Shown: positions 57,058 through 64,000 of the stretch, piece after piece
Layout of the letters: every line of letters begins with the position of its first letter
Position numbering within the stretch: the first letter of the stretch is position 1
Source of the DNA: Agromyces laixinhei
Lineage (GTDB): Bacteria; Actinomycetota; Actinomycetes; Actinomycetales; Microbacteriaceae
Direction: 5' to 3'
DNA length: 64,000 nt
Assembly: GCF_006337065.1 (NCBI RefSeq)
Contig: NZ_CP040872.1
Coordinates: forward strand, 2,294,001 to 2,358,000
Made by a program: the position numbers and the translations under genes
Notes under the pieces: generated by a model
The model's database searches: none
Seen by the model: only the letters and a program-made list of their open reading frames with translations
What the model was told of the DNA's origin: nothing

Positions 57058-58989
57058 GTGACCACCGCACCCGTCGACCCCATGATCGGCCGTCTCATCG
57101 ACGGCCGTTATCAGGTGCGCTCGCGGATCGCCCGCGGCGGCATGGCGACGGTGTACCTCGCGACCGACCTGCGCCTGGAGCGCCGCGTCGCGATCAAGAT
57201 CATGCATGGCCACCTGGCCGACGACAACACGTTCAAGACCCGGTTCGTGCAAGAGGCGCGTTCGGCCGCCCGCCTCGCCCACCCGAACGTCGTGAACGTC
57301 TTCGATCAAGGTCAAGACGCCGACATGGCGTACCTCGTCATGGAGTACCTGCCCGGCATCACGCTGCGCGAACTGCTGAAGGACTACAAGAAGCTCACAC
57401 CCGAGCAGACCGTCGACATCATGGACGCGGTGCTCGCCGGGCTCGCAGCAGCGCACAAGGCGGGCATCGTGCACCGCGATCTGAAGCCCGAGAACGTGCT
57501 GCTCGCCGACGACGGCCGCATCAAGCTCGGCGACTTCGGTCTGGCACGCGCTGCGAGTGCCAACACGGCGACCGGCCAGGCGCTGCTCGGAACGATCGCC
57601 TACCTCTCCCCTGAACTCGTCACGCGCGGCGTCGCCGACGCGCGCAGCGACATCTATGCCGTCGGCATCATGATGTACGAGATGCTCACCGGCGAGCAAC
57701 CGTATGTGGGCGAGGCGCCGATGGCCATCGCCTACCAGCACGCGAACGATCAGGTGCCGACTCCGAGCTCGAAGAACCCCGCCGTCCCCGTCGAGCTCGA
57801 TGAACTCGTGCTGTGGGCGACCACGCGCGACCCCGAAGAGCGGCCGAACGACGCCCGGGCGATGCTCGAACGGCTGCGTGAGGTCGAACCGTCGATCCGG
57901 TTCTCGCACCTTCCGCTTGCGACACAGGCCACCATGGTGCTGTCGGATGCCTCGCTGCCCGGCGTCGCGACGGCCGAGACCAGCGTGCTCGGCGCAGGCG
58001 CGGCGCCGCTCGCCGTCACCGAGACGACGAGCGGCGGGTCATCCGACGGTGAAGACGCACAGGCGCTCACGAAGAGCGCAGCGAGCCGCAAACGACGCGG
58101 GTACTGGATCATCGCACTCGTGCTGCTGCTCACCGGCCTTGCCGCGGGCACAGGCTGGTATTTCGGCGCCGGCCCGGGCGCCCTCGCCCCGGTGCCCGAA
58201 ACGGCGACGCTCGCACCCGACGCGGCGACCGGCATCCTCGAAGAGGCCGGGTTCTCCGTCGAACCGGCCGAGCGCAACGATCCGATCGTGCCGGCCGGCC
58301 AGGTGTCGGGCACCGACCCCGCTGCCGGCGAGCAGGCGCAGCGGGGTTCGACGGTGACGCTCTTCGTCTCGATCGGTCCGAGCATCCTCCCGGTTCCCGA
58401 GGTACGCGGCACGCCTTCCGACGACGCGCGAGCGGCGTTGGAGGACTTCACCGTCGTCGATCCCGACATCCTGCAGTACACAGAGGATGCTCCCGTCGAC
58501 ACGGTCATCGACGTGCTCGACGCCGACGGAGCCACGGTCGGTGCCGAATACCCCGAGCTCGGAGAACTGACGCTCGTCGTCTCGGCCGGGCCCGTTCCCG
58601 ATGTCGTCGGAATGCCCGTCGCCGAGGCGGAAGCGACGCTCACCGCAGCCGGGTTGCAGTTCGCCCACCTCGATCCGGTCTTCGACAACTCGGGCGCGAT
58701 CGCCGACGGACACGTCGTCGCCGCAGAGCCGACGACGGAGACCGTACGACAGGGCGACACGATCAACCTCACGCTCTCGAAGGGTCAAGACCTCGTCGCC
58801 GTGCCGAACGTCGTCGGGAAGAAGATGCCCGAGGCGATCGCCGCGCTGGAAGCCGCAGGCTTCGAAGTCGGTCATTCCTTTCCCGAGCTCTTCCTGCCCG
58901 CGGTCACCGTGACGGCGCAAGATCCGGTTGCAGAAGCCCCGGCGGTCCGTGGCAGCAAAGTGAATCTCGTCGGTACGCTCACGCTCTGA
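57058..58989 (+). CDS. pknL: PASTA-domain Ser/Thr protein kinase (PknL/PknB type)
   Basis: A 643-residue transmembrane kinase. The cytoplasmic kinase domain (about 12-280) has 'IARGGMATVY', ATP-binding Lys47 (AIKIM), HRDLKPEN near 140-147 and DFG near 160; its activation segment includes 'ANTATGQALLGTIAYLSPE'. A Ser/Thr-rich juxtamembrane stretch leads to one membrane helix near 348-369, then PASTA-type repeats to the end ('PVPEVRGTPSDDARAAL', 'PVPDVVGMPVAEAEATL', 'AVPNVVGKKMPEAIAAL'), which bind muropeptides or lipid II in relatives. Start is a GTG at 57058. Its neighbour, the Rv2175c-like protein, is a likely substrate. Naming as PknL rests on the context. Confidence 0.92.
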   Translation: MTTAPVDPMIGRLIDGRYQVRSRIARGGMATVYLATDLRLERRVAIKIMHGHLADDNTFKTRFVQEARSAARLAHPNVVNVFDQGQDADMAYLVMEYLPGITLRELLKDYKKLTPEQTVDIMDAVLAGLAAAHKAGIVHRDLKPENVLLADDGRIKLGDFGLARAASANTATGQALLGTIAYLSPELVTRGVADARSDIYAVGIMMYEMLTGEQPYVGEAPMAIAYQHANDQVPTPSSKNPAVPVELDELVLWATTRDPEERPNDARAMLERLREVEPSIRFSHLPLATQATMVLSDASLPGVATAETSVLGAGAAPLAVTETTSGGSSDGEDAQALTKSAASRKRRGYWIIALVLLLTGLAAGTGWYFGAGPGALAPVPETATLAPDAATGILEEAGFSVEPAERNDPIVPAGQVSGTDPAAGEQAQRGSTVTLFVSIGPSILPVPEVRGTPSDDARAALEDFTVVDPDILQYTEDAPVDTVIDVLDADGATVGAEYPELGELTLVVSAGPVPDVVGMPVAEAEATLTAAGLQFAHLDPVFDNSGAIADGHVVAAEPTTETVRQGDTINLTLSKGQDLVAVPNVVGKKMPEAIAALEAAGFEVGHSFPELFLPAVTVTAQDPVAEAPAVRGSKVNLVGTLTL

Positions 58990-59006
58990 TCGCGCTGAGA
59001 CATCCC

Positions 59007-59054
59007 CGAGACGCAGAAACGGCGAATGCCACCGGCATCCGCCGTTCCGTCTCG
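59007..59054. terminator. long hairpin between convergent pknL and aroG
   Basis: CGAGACG (59007-59013) pairs with CGTCTCG (59048-59054), ACGGCG (59019-59024) with CGCCGT (59040-59045), and ATGCC (59026-59030) with GGCAT (59034-59038) around ACC, separated by small internal loops. It lies 17 bp beyond the kinase stop and 12 bp from the aroG stop, so it serves both genes. Confidence 0.7.
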
Positions 59055-59065
59055 ACGCGCTCGGG

Positions 59066-60436
59066 TCAGCGAGCTGCGAGCTCCTCGGCGACGAGGAACG
59101 CGAGCTCGAGCGACTGCATGTGGTTCAGCCGCGGGTCGCAGAGAGACTCGTAGCGCGTCGCCAGCGTCGCCTCATCGATGTGCTCGGAGCCGCCGAGGCA
59201 CTCGGTGACGTCGTCGCCCGTGAGCTCGACGTGGATGCCGCCCGGGTGGGTGCCCGCGTCGCGGTGCGCCTCGAAGAAGCCCTTGACCTCGTCGACGACG
59301 TCGTCGAAGCGACGCGTCTTGTACCCGTTGGGCGTCGTGATGCCGTTGCCGTGCATGGGGTCGGTGACCCACAGCGGAGTCGCGTCGCTCGCCTTGATCG
59401 CCTCGAGCAGCGGCGGCAGCGCCTCGCGGATCTTGCCGGCGCCCATGCGCGTGATGAAGGTGAGGCGACCCGGCTCGCGCTCGGGGTCGAGCTTCTCGAC
59501 GAGTTCGAGCATCGTCTCGGGCGTCGTCGACGGGCCGAGCTTCACGCCGATCGGGTTGCGCACCCGCGAGAGGAAGTCGACGTGAGCGCCGTCGAGTTCG
59601 CGCGTGCGCTCGCCGATCCAGATGAAGTGGCTCGAGGTGTCGTAGGGGGTGCCCGTGCGGGAGTCGATGCGGGTCATGGGGCGCTCGTAGTCCATGAGCA
59701 GCCCCTCGTGGCCGGTGTAGAACTCGGTGTGCTTGATCGCCTCGAAGTCGGCGCCGCACGCTCCCATGAACTTGATTGCACGATCGATCTCGCGCGCCAG
59801 ATTCTCGTAACGGGCGTTCGCGGGGTTGGCCGCGAAGCCCTGATTCCACGAGTGCACCTGACGGAGGTCGGCGAAGCCGCCCTGGGTGAATGCGCGGATG
59901 AGATTCAGCGTCGACGCTGCCGTGTGGTAGCCCCTGATGAGCCGTGCGGGGTCGGCCGCACGCGACTCCGGGGTGAAGTCGTAGCCGTTGACGATATCGC
60001 CGCGGTAGGCGGGCAGTGTGACCTCGCCGCGCGTCTCGGTATCGCTCGAGCGGGGCTTGGCGAACTGGCCGGCCATGCGGCCCATCTTCACGACCGGCAT
60101 GGATGCCCCGTAGGTGAGCACGACCGCCATCTGCAGCACCGTCTTGACGCGGTTCCGGATCTGGTCGGCCGTGGCCCCCGCGAAGGTCTCGGCGCAGTCT
60201 CCGCCCTGCAGCAGGAACGCCTCTCCGCGCGACGCGGCCGCGAGACGATCGCGCAGGCTGTCGACTTCGCCCGCGAAGACGAGCGGCGGCAGCGACGCCA
60301 GTTCAGCGGATGCCGCGTGGGCGGCCTCGAGATCGGGCCACGTCGGCTGCTGCTTGATGGGCAGGGTACGCCAATAGTCGAGGCCGGCAATCACGGAGGG
60401 ATCAGCATTCACGACCGGCTCGACGAGCTGTACCAC
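59066..60436 (-). CDS. aroG: class II 3-deoxy-7-phosphoheptulonate synthase
   Basis: A 456-residue class II DAHP synthase, first step of the shikimate pathway, joining PEP and erythrose 4-phosphate. Type II marks are 'LDYWRTLPIKQQPTWPD', 'FLLQGGDCAETFAG', 'GRMAGQFAKPRS', 'WIGERTRELDGAHVDFLSRVRNPIGVK' and 'WVTDPMHGNG'. Start is a GTG at 60436. M. tuberculosis AroG (Rv2178c) is also near PknL. Feedback-regulatory residues cannot be judged by eye. Confidence 0.96.
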   Translation of the reverse strand: MVQLVEPVVNADPSVIAGLDYWRTLPIKQQPTWPDLEAAHAASAELASLPPLVFAGEVDSLRDRLAAASRGEAFLLQGGDCAETFAGATADQIRNRVKTVLQMAVVLTYGASMPVVKMGRMAGQFAKPRSSDTETRGEVTLPAYRGDIVNGYDFTPESRAADPARLIRGYHTAASTLNLIRAFTQGGFADLRQVHSWNQGFAANPANARYENLAREIDRAIKFMGACGADFEAIKHTEFYTGHEGLLMDYERPMTRIDSRTGTPYDTSSHFIWIGERTRELDGAHVDFLSRVRNPIGVKLGPSTTPETMLELVEKLDPEREPGRLTFITRMGAGKIREALPPLLEAIKASDATPLWVTDPMHGNGITTPNGYKTRRFDDVVDEVKGFFEAHRDAGTHPGGIHVELTGDDVTECLGGSEHIDEATLATRYESLCDPRLNHMQSLELAFLVAEELAAR

Positions 60437-60482
60437 GGGGACGTCCTGAGGGTTCGGGGCGCACTCGGCGCCGGAAAAGATG

Positions 60483-60507
60483 GCGGCGACGCACGTCGCG
60501 TCGCCGC
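60483..60507 (-). terminator. intrinsic terminator of plsC
   Basis: GCGGCGACGC (60483-60492) and GCGTCGCCGC (60498-60507) make a perfect 10-bp stem with a 5-nt loop. On the minus strand the stem is followed by CATCTTTTCC, a short T-tract. It lies 9 bp after the plsC stop and separates plsC from aroG. Confidence 0.75.
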
Positions 60508-60516
60508 GGATCGAGC

Positions 60517-61206
60517 CTATCGCGATTGCGAGGCGCGCTTCTCCTTGACCGAACTCGCGTAGACGTCGACGTATTCCTGGCCGCTCAGTCCGCGAAGATC
60601 GTAGACGAGTTCATCCGTCACCGAACGCAACACGAACCGGTCGCCCTCGAGCCCTTCGAAGCGACTGAAGTCGATCGGCTCGCCGAGGATGATGCCGATG
60701 CGACGCACCTTTGGCAGACGTGAACCGATCGGCATCACGTGCTCGGTGCCGATCATCGCGACGGGAATCACTGGAACACCCGCTTCGAGCACCATGCGCG
60801 CCACGCCGGTGCGCCCTCGATAGAGCTTGCCGTCTGGACTGCGGGTGCCTTCGGGATAGATGCCGAGGATCTTGCCGTCTCCGAGCACCCGGAGGCCGGT
60901 CTCGAGAGATGCCTCGGAGGCCTTGCCGCCCGAGCGGTCGATCGGCAATTGCCCCGCGGCCTGGAAGAAGACCTTCGTCGCCCAGCCCTTCAGCCCCTTG
61001 CCGGTGAAGTACTCGCTCTTGGCGAGGAAGACGACCGGGCGATCGATGATGAGCGGAAGGAAGATGGAGTCGATGAACGAGAGGTGGTTCGAGGCGAGCA
61101 CGACCGCACCCTCTTTCGGCACGGACTCGAGCCCGACGACCCACGGACGGAAGATCGAGAGGAGGATCGGCCCGATCACGAGGTTCTTCATGATCCAGTA
61201 GAACAC
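60517..61206 (-). CDS. plsC: 1-acyl-sn-glycerol-3-phosphate acyltransferase
   Basis: A 229-residue PlsC-type acyltransferase making phosphatidic acid. The catalytic HX4D motif is NHLSFID (His41, Asp46), and the phosphate-binding motif EGTR is at 119-122 in 'GIYPEGTRSPDGKLYRGRTGVARM'. An N-terminal hydrophobic stretch (about 1-20) may attach it to the membrane. I chose the GTG at 61206 giving MFYWIMKNLV, because AAGGAGG lies about 7 bp upstream. The upstream open frame is antisense to the ROK gene region and is rejected. Confidence 0.94.
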   Translation of the reverse strand: MFYWIMKNLVIGPILLSIFRPWVVGLESVPKEGAVVLASNHLSFIDSIFLPLIIDRPVVFLAKSEYFTGKGLKGWATKVFFQAAGQLPIDRSGGKASEASLETGLRVLGDGKILGIYPEGTRSPDGKLYRGRTGVARMVLEAGVPVIPVAMIGTEHVMPIGSRLPKVRRIGIILGEPIDFSRFEGLEGDRFVLRSVTDELVYDLRGLSGQEYVDVYASSVKEKRASQSR

Positions 61207-61256
61207 CGTCGACCTCCTTCGCCCTTCCGCACCGACCAAGCCTAGCGTCGCTGGTC

Positions 61257-62213
61257 TCAGCCGTGCTCGGCGACCCACTGGCGGGCGAGGTCGGCCGCAC
61301 CGACGACACCGGCGTCGTTGACGAGTTCGGCGATCACGAAATCGGGCTCCGGGTGGTAACCGCGGGCCGGCAGATGGTCGAGGTACGCGGCACGGATCGG
61401 CTCGAGCAGGAGTTCGCCTGCGACGGCGACGCCGCCGCCGAAGACGAAGCGTTGCGGGTCGAGCACCGCCGAGAGGCTCGCCGCTGCCTGCCCGAGCCAC
61501 CCGCCGAGCTGCCGCAGTGCCGCCGCCGCACCGGCATCGCCGGACTGGATGAGCTCGCCGACGAGTCGGCCGTCGAGTTCGCCGTGCTCCGACCGCGCTC
61601 GCGCGAGAGCCTGGCCGATGCCGCCGGCGTCGGCGATGTCGTTCGCCATGCGCAGCAGCGCGCGGCCGGAACCGTACTGCTCGATGCATCCGTGCTGACC
61701 GCACCCGCACGCGAGGCCGCCGGGCACGATGCGGAGGTGGCCGAGTTCGGCGCCGGCGCCGAAACCGCCGCGGAACAGGCGATCGCCGGCGACGATCGCC
61801 CCGCCCACGCCCGTGCCGATCGTGAGCATCACCATGTCGCTGACGAGGCGGCCGGCACCGAACCGGAACTCGGCCCATCCCGCCGCGTTGGCGTCGTTGT
61901 CGACGACGACGGCGGTGCCGACGCGCGCCTCGAGCTTCGCCCGGAACGGTTCATTGCGCCAGTCGATGTTCGGCGCGTAGTACACGGTCGACTGGGCCGC
62001 GTCGACGAATCCGGCAGCGGCCACGCCGATCGCGACGATCTCCTCGTCGGCGCGCGCGCGAAGCGACTCGATCATCTCGACGACCGCGTCTTCGAGGCCG
62101 GTCGAGTCGCCGGCGGGCGTCGCCACGCGCTCGCTCGCTCGGATGTTGCCGAACTGGTCGACGATCGCACCGGCGATCTTCGTTCCACCGATGTCGATAC
62201 CGATCGCATGCAC
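61257..62213 (-). CDS. glk: ROK family glucokinase
   Basis: A 318-residue sugar kinase of the ROK family. The phosphate loop DIGGTK is at 7-12, the catalytic aspartate region DNDAN at 105-109, glucose-contacting ELGH at 156-159, and the zinc motif CGCGQHGC at 169-176. This matches actinobacterial glucokinases (glucose to glucose 6-phosphate, using ATP or polyphosphate). It lacks an N-terminal HTH, so it is an enzyme, not a ROK repressor. It is divergent from the acyl-CoA synthetase gene. Confidence 0.92.
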   Translation of the reverse strand: MHAIGIDIGGTKIAGAIVDQFGNIRASERVATPAGDSTGLEDAVVEMIESLRARADEEIVAIGVAAAGFVDAAQSTVYYAPNIDWRNEPFRAKLEARVGTAVVVDNDANAAGWAEFRFGAGRLVSDMVMLTIGTGVGGAIVAGDRLFRGGFGAGAELGHLRIVPGGLACGCGQHGCIEQYGSGRALLRMANDIADAGGIGQALARARSEHGELDGRLVGELIQSGDAGAAAALRQLGGWLGQAAASLSAVLDPQRFVFGGGVAVAGELLLEPIRAAYLDHLPARGYHPEPDFVIAELVNDAGVVGAADLARQWVAEHG

Positions 62214-62360
62214 CGAAAAGGCTGCCTTTCAGACGGGAAGCGTGATGGAGCTGAGACCGAGATCGGCCGCGAGCAACGACTAGAGTGTAATAGACCCCAA
62301 ATGCCGAGGTTCGCGCAGTACCCGAGCCGCGCGCATCCCGCCGGTGCCGAAGGAGCTACC

Positions 62361-64000
62361 GTGATCGAGTTCGCCACCCCGCCCCTGGTCGCAGCTGACC
62401 CAGAGGCGAACACCACTGACCTGCTGGTCGATCGCGTCGCCGCGACGCCCGACTCCGTGCTGTTCTCACTCCCGACCGCCGACGGCGGCTGGTCGCCGGT
62501 GACCTCCAAGGAGTTCTACGACCAGGTGATCGCCCTCGCGAAGGGCCTCGTCGCGGCGGGCATCCAGCCCGGCGACAAGATCGGCCTGATGTGCAAGACG
62601 CGGTACGAGTGGACCCTGATCGACTTCGCGACGTGGTTCGCCGGTGCAGTGCTCGTGCCGATCTACGAGACGAGCTCGCCGTCGCAGGTGCGTTGGATCC
62701 TCAGCGACTCGGGCGCCATCAGCGTCATGGTCGAGACCCCCGACCACTTCGCCCGGTTCGACGAGGTGCACCCCGACCTCCCCGCGATCCGCAGCGTCTG
62801 GCAGATCGACCTCGGCGATCTCGACAAGCTCGTCGCGGGCGGCGCCGAGGTGACCGACGACGAGATCGAACGTCGTCGCAACCTCGCAGTCGGCTCCGAC
62901 ATGGCCACGCTCATCTACACGTCCGGTTCGACCGGCAAGCCCAAGGGCTGCGTGCTCACACACTCGAACTTCGTCGAGCTCTCCCGCAACTCCGCGGTCG
63001 CGCTCGACGAGGTCGTGCTCGACCCCGATGGCGCCTCGACGCTCCTCTTCATCACCACGGCGCACGTCTTCGCCCGCTTCATCGCGGTGCTCTCGGTGCA
63101 TGCCGGTGTACGGGTCGGCCATCAGGCCGACACGAAGCAGCTCCTGCCGGCGCTCGCGAGCTTCAAGCCGACCTTCCTCCTCGCCGTCCCCCGAGTGTTC
63201 GAGAAGGTCTACAACGCGTCGGAGCAGAAGGCCGAGGCCGGCGGCAAGGGCAAGATCTTCCGTGCCGCGGCCGACACCGCGGTCGCGTATTCGATGGCGA
63301 AGGAGTCGGGTTCCGTACCGCTCGGCCTGAAGCTCAAGTTCAAGGTGCTCGACTCGCTCGTGCTGTCGAAACTCCGTGCAGCGATGGGCGGCAACGTCAA
63401 GTACGCCGTCTCGGGCTCCGCACCGCTCGGCCCGCGACTCGGCCACTTCTATCACGCACTCGGAATCACGATCCTCGAGGGCTACGGCCTCACCGAGACC
63501 ACGGCGCCCGCCACCGTGAACCTGGCCAGCAAGTCGAAGATCGGCACCGTCGGTCCGACGCTGCCCGGCGTCTCGGTCCGACTCGCCGACGACGGTGAGA
63601 TCCACGTCAAGGGCATCGACGTCTTCAAGGAGTACTGGAAGAACCCCGAGGCGACTGCCGAGTCGTTCGACGGCGAGTGGTTCAAGACCGGCGACCTCGG
63701 CTCGTTCGACGCCGAGGGCTTCCTCACGATCACGGGCCGCAAGAAGGAGATCATCGTCACGGCCGGTGGCAAGAACGTATCTCCCGCCGCGCTCGAAGAC
63801 CCGATCCGTGCGAATCCGCTCGTCGGCCAGGTCGTCGTGGTCGGCGACAAGAAGCCCTTCATCTCGGCACTCATCACGCTCGACCCCGAGATGCTGCCGG
63901 TCTGGCTCAACAACAACGGTGAAGACGCGGGCATGTCGGTCGACGAGGCCATTGTGAACCCCGCCGTGCTCGCCGAGGTGCAGCGCGCCATCGACGCAGC
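62361..64000 (+). CDS. long-chain acyl-CoA synthetase (FadD), 3' end outside the window
   Basis: An AMP-forming fatty-acid CoA ligase; about 546 residues are visible and the frame runs off the end. The AMP-binding motif 'TLIYTSGSTGKPKG' is near residue 186, 'EGYGLTETT' near 372, and 'GDLGSFDAEGFLTITGRKKE' near 450, the usual order. Overall it resembles FadD15-type enzymes. Start is a GTG at 62361 behind AAGGAG with 7-bp spacing. It is not an NRPS module: no carrier domain is seen. Chain-length preference is not predictable. Confidence 0.93.
   Translation, partial: MIEFATPPLVAADPEANTTDLLVDRVAATPDSVLFSLPTADGGWSPVTSKEFYDQVIALAKGLVAAGIQPGDKIGLMCKTRYEWTLIDFATWFAGAVLVPIYETSSPSQVRWILSDSGAISVMVETPDHFARFDEVHPDLPAIRSVWQIDLGDLDKLVAGGAEVTDDEIERRRNLAVGSDMATLIYTSGSTGKPKGCVLTHSNFVELSRNSAVALDEVVLDPDGASTLLFITTAHVFARFIAVLSVHAGVRVGHQADTKQLLPALASFKPTFLLAVPRVFEKVYNASEQKAEAGGKGKIFRAAADTAVAYSMAKESGSVPLGLKLKFKVLDSLVLSKLRAAMGGNVKYAVSGSAPLGPRLGHFYHALGITILEGYGLTETTAPATVNLASKSKIGTVGPTLPGVSVRLADDGEIHVKGIDVFKEYWKNPEATAESFDGEWFKTGDLGSFDAEGFLTITGRKKEIIVTAGGKNVSPAALEDPIRANPLVGQVVVVGDKKPFISALITLDPEMLPVWLNNNGEDAGMSVDEAIVNPAVLAEVQRAIDA

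Noticed and set aside
1..64000. tRNA, rRNA, CRISPR, insertion sequences or prophage
   Set aside because: No cloverleaf, spaced repeat array, transposase, integrase or phage genes were seen; gaps between genes are too short for most of these.

Overview
The window is high-GC actinobacterial chromosome with dense coding and many ATGA start/stop overlaps. A complete division and cell wall (dcw) cluster without ftsA, plus sepF, divIVA (wag31), DUF3040, Rv2175c-type and PknL-type genes, point to Actinomycetota. DUF1990 and DUF4862 genes and a MurE whose DAP-recognition motif is altered fit Microbacteriaceae, perhaps Agromyces-like (genus is inference). No rRNA, tRNA, CRISPR, insertion sequence or prophage was seen. 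Only the stretch between mraZ and the DUF3040 gene lacks a gene for about 300 bases; it holds an operator, a promoter and a terminator.

Layout. 1-9960: mostly minus-strand housekeeping (hemW, DUF1990, lepA, holA, comEC, a frameshifted comEA, DUF4862), with an alpha/beta hydrolase gene and rpsT on plus. 9967-19963: leuS, pabB and the cytochrome bd operon cydABDC, all minus. 20000-22220, plus: a BlaI-type repressor, a frameshifted BlaR1-like M56 metallopeptidase and a DedA protein. A striking tandem operator (four half-sites, 11 bp apart) lies between the repressor gene and divergent cydA. 22217-26148, minus: a four-gene osmoprotectant ABC transporter and a TetR regulator. 26254-27312, plus: an App1-type (DUF2183) protein.

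27319-53435 is one long minus-strand block. Read in transcription order from 53435 it is mraZ-rsmH-ftsL-ftsI-murE-murF-mraY-murD-ftsW-murG-murC-ftsQ-ftsZ-yggS-sepF-yggT-divIVA-lspA-rluA family-dnaE-hisD-nrdR-pyrD. It makes lipid II, builds the Z-ring and septal synthase, and runs on into polar growth, lipoprotein processing and DNA/nucleotide genes. The mraZ promoter carries four 10-bp-phased TGGRN repeats, a classic MraZ box.

53747-64000: DUF3040, a polyprenyl synthase, an Rv2175c-like DNA-binding protein, a secreted LysM protein, a PASTA Ser/Thr kinase, DAHP synthase, PlsC, a ROK glucokinase and the start of an acyl-CoA synthetase. The order idsA / Rv2175c / kinase / aroG resembles the M. 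tuberculosis Rv2173-Rv2178c region.

Three genes are interrupted by small indels (comEA, the M56 peptidase, ftsI). The ftsI indel lies in a G5 run of a normally essential gene, so sequence error is the leading explanation there. The heptamer CGGATGC/GCATCCG is clearly over-represented by hand count and is reported as a possible genome-wide signal.
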